DNA of 64,000 nt from Mucilaginibacter sp. (GCA_028288025.1 JAQBOM010000009.1:124001-188000); one strand, 5' to 3'. Positions 42,297 to 50,971 are shown, counted from the stretch's first letter. The notes: generated by a model from the letters alone, not told the origin. A program made the numbers and translations.

Positions 42297-42917
42297 ATGA
42301 GTAAAAAACTATATCGCGACGAATATCACAAAGTGCTTGGTGGTGTTTGTTCAGGCCTGGCAGAATATTTTGAAATGGATGTTACCATTATGCGCCTGCT
42401 GTTTGCCTTTACTTTCTTTATTATGGGCGTAGGCCTTATACCATATATCGTATTATGGATCGTGCTGCCCCGCAAGGATTATACTTTCAATAATCCCAAC
42501 TACAGTAACCCGACGGTTGACTATACCGTTCCTCCGCAGCAGCCCGGCGACCCGTTTGTTACGCCGCCGCCGCAACCGGGCAATCCATTTGGGAGCAGTG
42601 CATATAACAGCAGCGCTCCCGGGTTTACGCCGCTTGGCATACAGCCAAAGCCCCGTTCAAATGCGGGCATTATTTTCGGCGTGGTGCTTATCGTTTTAGG
42701 ATCGATTATCCTGATCGACGAATTCGACATCATCCCCGACTTTGATTTTGAACGTCTTTGGCCGCTCGCATTGCTTGCCGTTGGCGCGGTGTTGATCGTA
42801 TCGGGTCAAAGAAAGCAACCCTGGGAAAAACAGGAATGGGCTGCTGAGAAAAAGGAAGATAACCCACCGCCTGCCGAAAGCGCAACAACTGAAAATACAA
42901 CAACAGAGCAGCAATAG
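42297..42917 (+). CDS. PspC-domain membrane protein
   Basis: The 206-residue product begins with a PspC domain (LYRDEYHKVLGGVCSGLAEYF and a transmembrane segment ending WIVLPRKD). A Pro/Gln-rich linker (about 65-120) and two further hydrophobic segments with GIIFGVVLIVLGSIILIDEF follow, resembling the LiaI/LiaF membrane region. PspC-type proteins sense or respond to envelope stress. It is the first of two adjacent envelope genes, with 26 bp to the next. Confidence 0.9.
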   Translation: MSKKLYRDEYHKVLGGVCSGLAEYFEMDVTIMRLLFAFTFFIMGVGLIPYIVLWIVLPRKDYTFNNPNYSNPTVDYTVPPQQPGDPFVTPPPQPGNPFGSSAYNSSAPGFTPLGIQPKPRSNAGIIFGVVLIVLGSIILIDEFDIIPDFDFERLWPLALLAVGAVLIVSGQRKQPWEKQEWAAEKKEDNPPPAESATTENTTTEQQ

Positions 42918-42943
42918 GTATAACCTCACAAAATTTAAAAATC

Positions 42944-43930
42944 ATGAGAAACGATAAATTAATCCCGGGCCTGGTCCTGGTGCTGATAGGGGCGGCATTC
43001 CTGCTCAACAATTTTGGCTATATACATTTTCACTGGATCAACATATTACACTTATGGCCATTGTTTTTAGTGATGGCCGGCATAAACCTGGTGTTCGCAC
43101 ATAACAGGACAGCGTGGGCTACCATATTGAAAATAAGCGTGCTTATAGGTGGTTTCGCCCTAATTCTTTTTGGTGATTTTGGCACCCGATTCAACTTTTG
43201 GCCGGGCCGTCATTTTACCTATATGAATGATAACAACGACAACAACGATAATAATGATGATAATATGGATGACAGCGACAGCACCGGCACTCCCGGCACT
43301 AAATGGAGCGGTAAGACAGCCTTCAGCGAACCATATAAAGCCGGTGTTAAATATGCCCGTCTCAACATCAGCGGCGGCGGCACAACTTACGTTTTAAACG
43401 ATATTACCACCCATCTGTTTGAAGCCAATACCAGGGATAACCGCAACAAGTACGACTTAACCCAGCGCCAGGACGATTCAACTTCGGTGATCGATTTTCA
43501 TATGCACGACCATCACGGGTTTAATTTTGATTCGGGCAGGAGCGAGGCTTCGATGCGTTTAAATCCCAACCCTATCTGGGATATTGATGTAGAAACAGGC
43601 GCTACCCAGCTCAATTTTGACCTGTCAAAATTTAAGGTTAAGGCATTAAAATTACATGGCGGCGCTGCTTCATTCAATGTAAAAATGGGTCAGCCGCAGT
43701 TGATGACCGATGTTGACATTTCAACAGGGGTATCAAGCGTTGAAGTAAGCATCCCGCAAAACGCGGCCTGCAGCATTCAAACCGATTCGGGCTTGTCATC
43801 CAATAATTTTGACGGATTCAATAAATCAGCTGATAACAATTTCGAAACCCCCGGCTATAGTGCCGCTAAAAATAAAATGCACATCCATATCAGCGGCGGC
43901 CTGTCGGATTTTAAGGTGAGGCGGTATTAA
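42944..43930 (+). CDS. LiaF-like envelope-stress protein with C-terminal beta domain
   Basis: The 328-residue product has an N-terminal LiaI-LiaF-like hydrophobic region (about three spans; GLVLVLIGAAFLLNNFGYI; LWPLFLVMAGINLVF). An Asn/Asp-rich low-complexity linker near residues 95-110 (encoded by AAC/GAT triplets at 43228-43275) precedes a beta-rich domain with repeating strand pairs such as VETGATQLNFDLSKFKVKAL and ISTGVSSVEVSIP, consistent with the toast-rack fold of LiaF C-termini. It is probably a sensor or modulator of envelope stress together with the PspC protein. Confidence 0.82.
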   Translation: MRNDKLIPGLVLVLIGAAFLLNNFGYIHFHWINILHLWPLFLVMAGINLVFAHNRTAWATILKISVLIGGFALILFGDFGTRFNFWPGRHFTYMNDNNDNNDNNDDNMDDSDSTGTPGTKWSGKTAFSEPYKAGVKYARLNISGGGTTYVLNDITTHLFEANTRDNRNKYDLTQRQDDSTSVIDFHMHDHHGFNFDSGRSEASMRLNPNPIWDIDVETGATQLNFDLSKFKVKALKLHGGAASFNVKMGQPQLMTDVDISTGVSSVEVSIPQNAACSIQTDSGLSSNNFDGFNKSADNNFETPGYSAAKNKMHIHISGGLSDFKVRRY

Positions 43931-44084
43931 GAAGTAACAGTGGCGAGTAGTAGTAGCGGGTAGCAACAGCAGTTACAGGGGCATCTTTTCAGATAACCTT
44001 TCAATCGGCAATTGGTCAGTCATTTTGACTAATTTTACACATCGATAATTGAATACTGCAACTGCCACTAAATCCTGCTACTAC
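43931..44084. repeat. AGTAGCAG-type word repeat spacer
   Basis: The left arm 43931-43976 (AGTAGTAGTAGCGGGTAGCA and following) has reverse-complement counterparts at 44053-44084 (ACTGCAACTGCCACTAAATC and following CTGCTACTAC). The middle contains GACTAATTTTAC, a near match to a -7 box for the RDD gene. Confidence 0.6.
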
Positions 44085-44095
44085 ATTTAAATAAC

Positions 44096-44704
44096 ATGCC
44101 TTCAGAATACACCCTGGTCATCAATGGCAAACCCGAAGGGCCGTTTACAATTGAGCAGTTAAAAGCTAAAGCCATAAAGCCCGGTGATTTCGTAAAAACC
44201 GCGGCAATGGACGATTATAAAGAAGCCCATGAAGTTGCCGAGCTTCGCCAGCTGCTGGGTTTCCGGCAACAGCCGCTTATCCCGCAATACTTTGGCAGTT
44301 TCGACCAGCGTTTGCTGGCATCCGCACTTGACTGGTTTTTTGTTTCGGGGGTTTGTATCCTGGCAGCCTTTATTTTAACCCTGCTTACTGCAGATAAAGC
44401 GACCCGTTTATTTATTGCCTTTGGCCTGCTCGCAGTTATCCCGGCGGCAAAGTTCATCTATCACATCATCCTGGAAAGCTCAGCCAAACAAGCCACCTAT
44501 GGCAAGCAAATACTCGGCATAAAAGTTTGCGACATGCAAGGCAACCGGATCAGCTTTGGGCAGGCGGCGGGCAGAAATTTTGCCAAGCTATTTTCAGTGC
44601 TTACCTTTTTCGTGGGTTATCTGATGTGCTTTTTTAATAAACAGCAGCAATGCCTGCATGATATGATCGCGGGAACGTTGGTGATGAAGGACAGGTTGTT
44701 TTAG
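44096..44704 (+). CDS. GYF_2 and RDD domain membrane protein
   Basis: The 202-residue product has an N-terminal GYF_2-type domain (YTLVINGKPEGPFTIEQLKA) followed by an RDD domain with the Arg/Asp signatures FDQRLLASALDWF and KQATYGKQILGIKV, three hydrophobic segments and the terminal CLHDMIAGTLVM. The function of RDD proteins is mostly unknown; transport of small solutes has been proposed for some. It follows the LiaF-like gene after a repeat spacer. Confidence 0.9.
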   Translation: MPSEYTLVINGKPEGPFTIEQLKAKAIKPGDFVKTAAMDDYKEAHEVAELRQLLGFRQQPLIPQYFGSFDQRLLASALDWFFVSGVCILAAFILTLLTADKATRLFIAFGLLAVIPAAKFIYHIILESSAKQATYGKQILGIKVCDMQGNRISFGQAAGRNFAKLFSVLTFFVGYLMCFFNKQQQCLHDMIAGTLVMKDRLF

Positions 44705-44903
44705 CCTCAGCTAAAAACGGCGCAACCTATCTTGAACGCCTTATAAAAATCAATAAAACTGATAATCTTCTCAGTCACGTGCGCTGAAGCTTTGCAATGG
44801 CGCAGAGAGTGCTTACCCTCCAGGGCGTAATGTTACACCTGCGAAAAGTACAGACTGCGGAGCATTTAGGTATGATAAAGCGCCCAACCTTCCAACAAAT
44901 TCG
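44705..44903. other. Intergenic region before ispG
   Basis: This 199-bp stretch has no coding signal, strong hairpin or word repeat that I can see. Only the -7-like box directly downstream (44904-44911) stands out. Confidence 0.5.
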
Positions 44904-44911
44904 TATTTTTG
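44904..44911 (+). promoter_or_regulatory. Candidate -7 box TATTTTTG, leaderless arrangement for ispG
   Basis: TATTTTTG matches TAnnTTTG and ends 4 bp before the ispG ATG, so transcription would start at or just inside the start codon. Confidence 0.45.
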
Positions 44912-44915
44912 TACT

Positions 44916-46985
44916 ATGAATACCGCCGCCATAAAACTCCTTCCAGGCCGTTATTGTAATTCGTTAACCGAATACTCGCGGTTTGTTACGCGCGAGGTGG
45001 CTATCGGCGATGTGCCAATGGGCGGCAGCAATCCTATCCGCATCCAAAGCATGACGACTACAGATACTATGGACACTATTGGTACGGTAGAGCAGTCGAT
45101 CAGGATGGTAGACGCGGGCTGCGAATATGTGCGCATTACTGCGCCCAGCATTAAGGAGGCGCAAAACCTGGCAGAGATAAAAAAGGAATTGCGCCGGCGT
45201 GGGTACAATGTACCGTTGGTAGCGGATATTCATTTTACCCCCAATGCTGCCGAAGTTGCCGCGCGCATCGTTGAAAAAGTGCGGGTGAACCCCGGCAATT
45301 ATGCCGATAAAAAGAAATTCGACCAGATAGATTATACCGACGCCCAGTACCAGGGCGAACTGGAACGCATATACCAAAAGTTTGCGCCGCTGGTAAAAAT
45401 TTGCAAAGAGTACGGTACGGCGATGCGTATCGGTACTAACCACGGATCGTTAAGCGACAGGATCATGAGCCGTTATGGCGATACCCCGCGGGGCATGGTT
45501 GAATCGGCGATGGAGTTTATGCGGATGTGCGAAACGCTGAATTACTATAATTTGGTGATCTCGATGAAATCAAGCAACCCGCAGGTAATGGTGCAGGCTT
45601 ACAGGCTGCTGGTTGAGACCATGGTTGCCGAAGGCATGAACTACCCGCTGCACCTGGGCGTAACCGAAGCCGGCGACGGCGAAGATGGCCGTATTAAATC
45701 GGCTGTAGGCATAGGCACTTTATTGGAAGATGGCCTGGGCGATACCGTACGCGTCTCTCTCACCGAGGAGCCGGAAGCCGAAGCGCCAGTGGCGATTGCG
45801 CTGGTGAAGCGGTATGTGGAAAGGGCAAAAGGCGAAAGGTTAAAGGCGAAAGGTAGTAGTGAGAAAGGAGAAAAAAACCTTTCACCTTTCACCTTTGACC
45901 TTTCACCTTCTCATGATCCATATGCATACCAGCGTCGCCATACTTACGAGGCGAACACATTTATCGGCGGGCACATGGTGCCGCGCGTTGTGATCGACTT
46001 ATCGCTGCAGAACCTGAAAGACCCGGCGGTATTGAACGAAGCAGGTTATTTGTATTCGCCGTTGCTGGACAAATACAATATGGCCGAACAGTCGGTTGAT
46101 TTCGTTTACCTGGCCGACGAATTGCCGTCGTTTACCCTGCCCGGTAATTTAAAGCAGCTTTACAATTATACAACCTGGCAAAAGCTGGCTGACAAAACCA
46201 ATTGCCACCCGGTATTTTCATTAAAAGAATATGCAAAAGCAAGCGACCGCTCATCTGCATTAAACATGGTGACGGTAACATCCGCAGACGTGGATACCGA
46301 AGCATTCGGCCTGCTGCCTTTAAACCAGTCTCTTGTTTTTATATTAGAAACTGATGCCCTGCACGGCATGGCCGACCAGCGCGCCTTCTTTTTCAAGATG
46401 GAGGAATTGGGTATTGATGTCCCAGTCGTTATAAAACGCACATATACTTTCGAACCCAAAAATCAGACTCAAGACTTAAGACTCAAGACTCAGGACTCAA
46501 ACCTTCAGTCTCAGGACTTACAATTACACGCTGCGACCGACCTCGGGGCCTTGCTCGTTGATGGTTTCGGCGACGGGATATGGATCGACGCGCCGCAGAT
46601 ACCTGTAAATGTGATCACTTCAACCGCTTTTGGTATTTTGCAGGCCACCCGGTCGCGCATTTCAAAGACGGAATATATATCCTGCCCCAGTTGCGGACGT
46701 ACCTTGTTTGATTTGATGGTTACCACGCAAATGATCCGCAGCCGGACCAGTCATCTCAAGGGCCTTAAAATCGGCATTATGGGCTGCATCGTAAATGGCC
46801 CCGGCGAAATGGCTGATGCCGATTATGGCTATGTAGGCTCCGGAACCGATAAGGTAACCCTTTACCGCGGTAAGGAAGCAGTAAAGAAAAACATCAATTC
46901 GGCTAATGCGCTTGATGAGCTCATCGGCATTATTAAAGAGGATGGGAACTGGGTTGAGCAGGAAGTCGTTACCGGGGCTCGTTAG
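44916..46985 (+). CDS. ispG: 4-hydroxy-3-methylbut-2-enyl-diphosphate synthase, large form
   Basis: IspG reduces methylerythritol cyclodiphosphate to HMBPP in the MEP isoprenoid pathway. The 689-residue protein is the large form known from Bacteroidota, Chlamydia and plants: an N-terminal TIM barrel (GGSNPIRIQSMTTTDT; VPLVADIHF; RVNPGN), an extra middle domain starting YQRRHTYEANTFIGGH and a C-terminal Fe-S domain with SCPSCGRTLF and GCIVNGPGEMADADYG. The three cluster cysteines are present. Two stretches, residues about 304-332 (Lys/Glu/Gly/Ser) and about 517-535 (Gln/Asp/Lys-rich), are encoded by word-repeat palindromes like those in spacers. They fall at the inferred domain borders, so the enzyme should still fold. 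Confidence 0.96.
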   Translation: MNTAAIKLLPGRYCNSLTEYSRFVTREVAIGDVPMGGSNPIRIQSMTTTDTMDTIGTVEQSIRMVDAGCEYVRITAPSIKEAQNLAEIKKELRRRGYNVPLVADIHFTPNAAEVAARIVEKVRVNPGNYADKKKFDQIDYTDAQYQGELERIYQKFAPLVKICKEYGTAMRIGTNHGSLSDRIMSRYGDTPRGMVESAMEFMRMCETLNYYNLVISMKSSNPQVMVQAYRLLVETMVAEGMNYPLHLGVTEAGDGEDGRIKSAVGIGTLLEDGLGDTVRVSLTEEPEAEAPVAIALVKRYVERAKGERLKAKGSSEKGEKNLSPFTFDLSPSHDPYAYQRRHTYEANTFIGGHMVPRVVIDLSLQNLKDPAVLNEAGYLYSPLLDKYNMAEQSVDFVYLADELPSFTLPGNLKQLYNYTTWQKLADKTNCHPVFSLKEYAKASDRSSALNMVTVTSADVDTEAFGLLPLNQSLVFILETDALHGMADQRAFFFKMEELGIDVPVVIKRTYTFEPKNQTQDLRLKTQDSNLQSQDLQLHAATDLGALLVDGFGDGIWIDAPQIPVNVITSTAFGILQATRSRISKTEYISCPSCGRTLFDLMVTTQMIRSRTSHLKGLKIGIMGCIVNGPGEMADADYGYVGSGTDKVTLYRGKEAVKKNINSANALDELIGIIKEDGNWVEQEVVTGAR
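45826..45909. repeat. In-frame AAAGGCGAAAGGT palindromic array inside ispG
   Basis: Copies of AAAGGCGAAAGGTTA on the left (45826-45854) are mirrored by CCTTTCACCTTTCACCTTTG and following (45878-45909). The insert of about 28 codons keeps frame and encodes KGERLKAKGSSEKGEK and a Ser/Pro/Phe-rich second half. Confidence 0.85.
46464..46520. repeat. In-frame AGACTCAAGACT array inside ispG
   Basis: AGACTCAAGACTTAAGACTC and further copies run to about 46499, then CAGTCTCAGGACTT. The array encodes QTQDLRLKTQDSNLQSQD in frame. The same word builds the intergenic hairpin at 37054-37133. Confidence 0.85.
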
Positions 46986-47047
46986 TCCATTTCACATTTT
47001 TTAAAACCCTTCCGTATTTAATCGGTTGCCATAATAAACATATTATC

Positions 47048-48784
47048 ATGGCAAAAACTGTAGCCGACCAACTGGTTGAAATGCTGGTTAATGCCGGCGT
47101 AAAAAGAATTTATGCGGTAACCGGGGATAGTTTAAATAAGGTGAACGATGCCGTACGGCGCGAGGGAAGCATTCAGTGGATACACGTACGGCACGAGGAG
47201 GCAGGCGCTTATGCCGCCGGCGCCGAGGCACAGCTAAAAGGGTTTGCTTGCTGCGCGGGCAGCAGCGGCCCGGGCCATGTGCACCTGATCAATGGATTGT
47301 ACGATGCGCATAAATCGGGTGCGCCGGTTATCGCTATCGCCTCAACCGTTCCGAGCTTTGAATACGGCACCGAATATTTCCAGGAAACCAATACCATCAA
47401 ACTTTTTGACGACTGCAGCCTGTACAACCAGGTTGCCACAACAGCTAAACAAATGCCGCGTATGTTGCAGGCCGCTATACAAGCCGCGCTAAACCGAAAA
47501 GGCGTGGCGGTGCTTGGCTTACCCGGCGACCTGACCGGCATGGACGCCGGCGAAATAGAAACATCGATGCAGTTTTTTCAGCCGGTGCCCGAAGTACGGC
47601 CGTCGGCTGAGGATATGACGCAGCTGGCAGCACTGGTAAACAAGCATCATAAAATAACCATCTTCTGCGGGATCGGCGCGGCCGACGCACATGATGAGGT
47701 AGTTAAGCTGGCGGAAAAGATCAACGCCACCGTGGCGTATTCGTTCCGCGCCAAGATGGATATCCAGTATGATAATCCAAATGAAATTGGCATGACCGGC
47801 CTTTTAGGCTTACCGGCAGCTTTTCATAGCATGAATGAATCGGACCTGCTTTTGCTGCTCGGGACCGATTTCCCGTACACGCCTTTTATGCCCCCGGATT
47901 GTAAGATCGTGCAGGTCGACATTAAGCCGGAACGCATCGGCCGCCGGGCAAAGGTTAGTGTGGGCTTATGCGGATCGGTAAAGGACACAGTCACCGCTTT
48001 GCTGCCGCTAATTGATAAAAAGAAGGACGATACCTTTTTAAAAGCGCAGCTCGGGGTGTATGAGGAAGTGAAAAAAAGAATGCTCACTTATGTAGAGGAC
48101 ACCGGTACTGAAGGCAATATCCACCCTGAATTTGTTGCCACACAAATTGATAAACTTGCCGCCGACGATGCGATATTTACGGTAGACACCGGGATGTCGT
48201 GCGTTTGGGGTTCACGTTATATCAATGCCACAGGTAAGCGAAAAATGCTGGGCTCATTCAATCATGGGTCAATGGCTAACGCCATGCCGCAGGCTATCGG
48301 GGCGGCGTTGGCCTGCCCGGGCCGGCAGGTAATTGCCCTTTGCGGGGACGGTGGGCTGTCGATGCTTTTGGGTGACCTGGCTACCATTACGCAGTATAAG
48401 TTGCCGGTAAAGGTCATCATATTTAATAACCGTTCGCTGGGTATGGTTAAGCTGGAAATGGAAGTAGCCGGTATCCCCGACTGGCAAACGGAGATGTACG
48501 ATCCCGATTTTGCGATGGTGGCGCAGGCCATGGGCATGAAAGGCGTTACCGTTCGGGATGCGGACGGTGTGAAACAGGCATTGCAGGAAGCCTTTATGTT
48601 TAACGGCCCGGTGCTGGTTAATATCATGACCGACCCAACCGCGCTGGCTATGCCGCCAAAAGTAGAATTTGAACAAGTAAAAGGCATGGCCTTATCCATG
48701 ACGAAGCTTATGCTAAATGGCCAGATGGACGAAGTGCTCGATACGGTAAAGGCGAACTATAAGCATTTGAAGGAGTTGATTTAA
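47048..48784 (+). CDS. poxB: Pyruvate dehydrogenase (quinone)/pyruvate oxidase-type ThDP enzyme
   Basis: The 578-residue thiamine-diphosphate enzyme is closely similar in layout to PoxB. It has an N-terminal Pyr domain (AVTGDSLNKVNDAV, catalytic Glu in RHEEAGAYAAGAEAQL, CCAGSSGPGHVHLINGLYDA), a central FAD/DHS-like domain and a C-terminal PP domain with the ThDP/Mg motif CGDGGLSMLLGDL and NNRSLGMVK. It oxidatively decarboxylates pyruvate to acetate and CO2, passing electrons to quinone if the assignment is right. Acetolactate synthase is less likely given the PoxB-type SLNKVNDAV and FQETN segments. It follows ispG by 62 bp. Confidence 0.88.
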   Translation: MAKTVADQLVEMLVNAGVKRIYAVTGDSLNKVNDAVRREGSIQWIHVRHEEAGAYAAGAEAQLKGFACCAGSSGPGHVHLINGLYDAHKSGAPVIAIASTVPSFEYGTEYFQETNTIKLFDDCSLYNQVATTAKQMPRMLQAAIQAALNRKGVAVLGLPGDLTGMDAGEIETSMQFFQPVPEVRPSAEDMTQLAALVNKHHKITIFCGIGAADAHDEVVKLAEKINATVAYSFRAKMDIQYDNPNEIGMTGLLGLPAAFHSMNESDLLLLLGTDFPYTPFMPPDCKIVQVDIKPERIGRRAKVSVGLCGSVKDTVTALLPLIDKKKDDTFLKAQLGVYEEVKKRMLTYVEDTGTEGNIHPEFVATQIDKLAADDAIFTVDTGMSCVWGSRYINATGKRKMLGSFNHGSMANAMPQAIGAALACPGRQVIALCGDGGLSMLLGDLATITQYKLPVKVIIFNNRSLGMVKLEMEVAGIPDWQTEMYDPDFAMVAQAMGMKGVTVRDADGVKQALQEAFMFNGPVLVNIMTDPTALAMPPKVEFEQVKGMALSMTKLMLNGQMDEVLDTVKANYKHLKELI

Positions 48785-48785
48785 A

Positions 48786-48998
48786 TGTGCAGATTTCAGA
48801 TGTGCAAATGTGCAGATGTAGTCGATAAATAATTAGTGTGTTTGTATTTAATATTGATGTCGCAGGTGTCGCACTTTTTTGTTCGCAGGTGTCGCACCCG
48901 TCGCAGTGCGACAGTAACCATTAATTCTTCTTATAATTTTGTGCATCCGCACATTTGTAATCCAGCATCTGCACATCTGTAATCTGCACATCTGCATA
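48786..48998. repeat. GTGCAGAT word-repeat cruciform with nested GTCGCAGGTGTCGCAC repeats
   Basis: The left arm 48786-48818 (GTGCAGATTTCAGATGTGCA and following) is mirrored at 48942-48998 (GCACATCTGTAATCTGCACA and neighbours). Between them are two direct copies of TCGCAGGTGTCGCAC (48860-48874, 48883-48897) and the palindrome GTCGCAGTGCGAC (48900-48912). It fills the convergent poxB/ABC spacer and may end both transcripts. Confidence 0.8.
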
Positions 48999-49009
48999 TT
49001 CGCTCATTT

Positions 49010-50005
49010 TCAAAACTCCAGCCACCTGTGTATCCGCAAATTAAGCTTATTGCCTTCCTTATATTTACCAAATTTGTCATTGAGCACGCGCAACGTAAGC
49101 CCGTTGTGCTCAAGCAGCAGGTCCTCGTAGTTGCCCTTGAATAAAATTTGCTTTATTTCCCAGTTGCGGCGCCCCCACGTTTTAATGGTTTCAACCCATT
49201 CGGGGTAGATCACCACATGATCCGTTTTAGATTTTATACCGCAAATTTTTGCTTCATGGTGAGTTATTACGTTACAATTGGTCAGCAAACGTGCGGTGTA
49301 TAAGTTGCCTGGGGTATGATACATCGCCTTTGGTTCGCCGGATTCTATTATTTCGCCTTCTTTTAATACCAGTAACTCATCAGCCATGGAAAGCACTTCG
49401 GCGGGGTCGTGCGAAACGATAATAACGGTTAAGCCTGTTTCCTTTACTATTTCCCTGATATCCTGCTGCAGCCCCTCGCGGAAGGAAGTATCCACCTGGT
49501 TAAAAGGTTCATCCAGCAAAAGTATTTCCGGGTTGGTGATTAGGGCCCGGGCGATTGCCACCCGCTGTTTTTCGCCGCCGCTCAGCTTTACCACCTGTTT
49601 ATCTGCCAGGTGAGTCATTTTTAACTGGGCTAAAATGTGATTGGTCTTTTCTTCTTTTGCCTTCAGGTTGGTATGTGGCAGCATGGTTGCCACGTTGTCC
49701 CAAACCTTTGCGAACGTATTGAGGTCATTGGTGTTTTGGGTAACCATTTTCATGGCATCATGGCCGGGGATTAATTTTTCCTCGGGGCCAATAATGCGCG
49801 TGCCTCTGAAAGTCACTTCGCCGCTATCCGGCGATAGCAAACCATAAAGCAGTTGTAACAGGGTGCTTTTCCCGCTGCCGCTTTCGCCGATTATCGCGGT
49901 GATCCGCCCCGGATCAATTGTTAGGTTAATTTGCTTTATTCCTGAAAATTGTGTTCCGGGGTATATCTTGCTTACCGAAGTTACCTGCAAAAAAGGTGCT
50001 GCCAT
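49010..50005 (-). CDS. ABC transporter ATP-binding protein with C-terminal extension
   Basis: The 331-residue ATPase has Walker A IGESGSGKSTLLQLLYG, the signature KLSGGEKQRVAIARA, Walker B EILLLDEPFNQVD and the switch VIIVSHDPAEVLSMADEL. About 100 residues follow after residue 230 that look like a small beta (TOBE-like) domain with VIYPEWVETIKTWG and LLLEHNGLTLRVL, as in PotA/CysA-type importers. No permease is adjacent, so the substrate is open. ATG 50005 is preferred over a TTG three codons upstream. Confidence 0.87.
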   Translation of the reverse strand: MAAPFLQVTSVSKIYPGTQFSGIKQINLTIDPGRITAIIGESGSGKSTLLQLLYGLLSPDSGEVTFRGTRIIGPEEKLIPGHDAMKMVTQNTNDLNTFAKVWDNVATMLPHTNLKAKEEKTNHILAQLKMTHLADKQVVKLSGGEKQRVAIARALITNPEILLLDEPFNQVDTSFREGLQQDIREIVKETGLTVIIVSHDPAEVLSMADELLVLKEGEIIESGEPKAMYHTPGNLYTARLLTNCNVITHHEAKICGIKSKTDHVVIYPEWVETIKTWGRRNWEIKQILFKGNYEDLLLEHNGLTLRVLNDKFGKYKEGNKLNLRIHRWLEF

Positions 50006-50034
50006 GGCTGGCAAAGATACGGGAAGCTTTGCTT

Positions 50035-50132
50035 AGTTGTAAGGGTTAAAAAGAAGTTGTAGGAGTTGAAGTGGTACAAGCAATGGAAATTGATTCCATC
50101 TGCAACCTTTAAAACTTCTACAACTCTTCAAA
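50035..50132. repeat. AGTTGTAGGAGTTGAAG word-repeat hairpin
   Basis: The left arm 50052-50071 (AGAAGTTGTAGGAGTTGAAG) is mirrored by CTTCTACAACTCTTCAA at 50115-50131. A small inner dyad, ATGGAA/TTCCAT, lies at 50083-50099. The array lies between the PorT-like and ABC genes. Confidence 0.75.
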
Positions 50133-50137
50133 CATTC

Positions 50138-50947
50138 CTAAAACCCAAACATCAATCCGAAGGAGAAGTTTTTCAGGCCTGCCTGGTTCGGACTATTCTC
50201 AAACATATCATTAATATAATATTTGGCAAAGAAACCCCATCCGTCGTAGCCAAGCCGGGCGAAGGCGCCGTAGCGTACCTTGGCAAAGTGGTAATCATCA
50301 TAAAACTTCTTTTTGCCAAATTCCGGGCTAATCTGTTTTACCATGCCGCCAAGCAATAACCCGGCTTCGGGGCCAAAAACAAAATGGGCGCGTTTTCCAT
50401 GTGAGTCTTCGCCCGAGCGGATATCAAACGAAAGCGGAATCCTTAAGTAATTCGCCGAAAAGCGGTTTTTACTGTAATGAATGTCATCCTCCCGATAAGT
50501 CAAAGTTGGCTGGTCGGGCAATATCGTAATGTTCTTCTCCAGCCGTATCAGCGTCCAGTCGAATCCGCCGGAAAGATAGATTTTAAAATTATCTGCAAAC
50601 CGGTAGCCAAATTGTATCACATCGAAACCTACAGTACTGGTTTTCCATGAGCGATAGTCAAGAAAGCTGTTTTTTTGCGATAAGGTAAAGCTTCCGTTAT
50701 CAACCAGGGTGGCAAGGCCTAAGTCAAATCGCGAAAAGGTTATCCCGAAGTTGAAGCCGGATGAGGTTTTTTGATGGCGGTGATGATGTCTTCCACCATG
50801 CCAGTCTGAATCATCGTCATCACCGAAGCTTATATGGTATTTCTTAGTCGTATCCGTTTTGATCTTCAATGAGTCAGAAGAAGTGCTTTGTGCAAACACA
50901 AACGTTGTGGCAAGGCCCATTATCGTAGTAAAAATTAATCGTTTCAT
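50138..50947 (-). CDS. PorT-like outer-membrane beta-barrel protein
   Basis: The 269-residue product has a signal peptide (TTIMGLATTFVFAQS), a His/Asp-rich low-complexity stretch (DDDDSDWHGGRHHHRHQKTS), then alternating amphipathic strands typical of a small outer-membrane barrel (FNFGITFSRFDLGLATL; VIQFGYRFADNFKIYLSGGF) and a C-terminal Phe (LMFGF). It is similar in layout to PorT-family barrels with unknown function. It is the last of three minus-strand genes after an ECF sigma factor and its likely anti-sigma factor. Confidence 0.8.
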   Translation of the reverse strand: MKRLIFTTIMGLATTFVFAQSTSSDSLKIKTDTTKKYHISFGDDDDSDWHGGRHHHRHQKTSSGFNFGITFSRFDLGLATLVDNGSFTLSQKNSFLDYRSWKTSTVGFDVIQFGYRFADNFKIYLSGGFDWTLIRLEKNITILPDQPTLTYREDDIHYSKNRFSANYLRIPLSFDIRSGEDSHGKRAHFVFGPEAGLLLGGMVKQISPEFGKKKFYDDYHFAKVRYGAFARLGYDGWGFFAKYYINDMFENSPNQAGLKNFSFGLMFGF

Positions 50948-50971
50948 AATAGTGTATTTCAGGTTTGAAGT

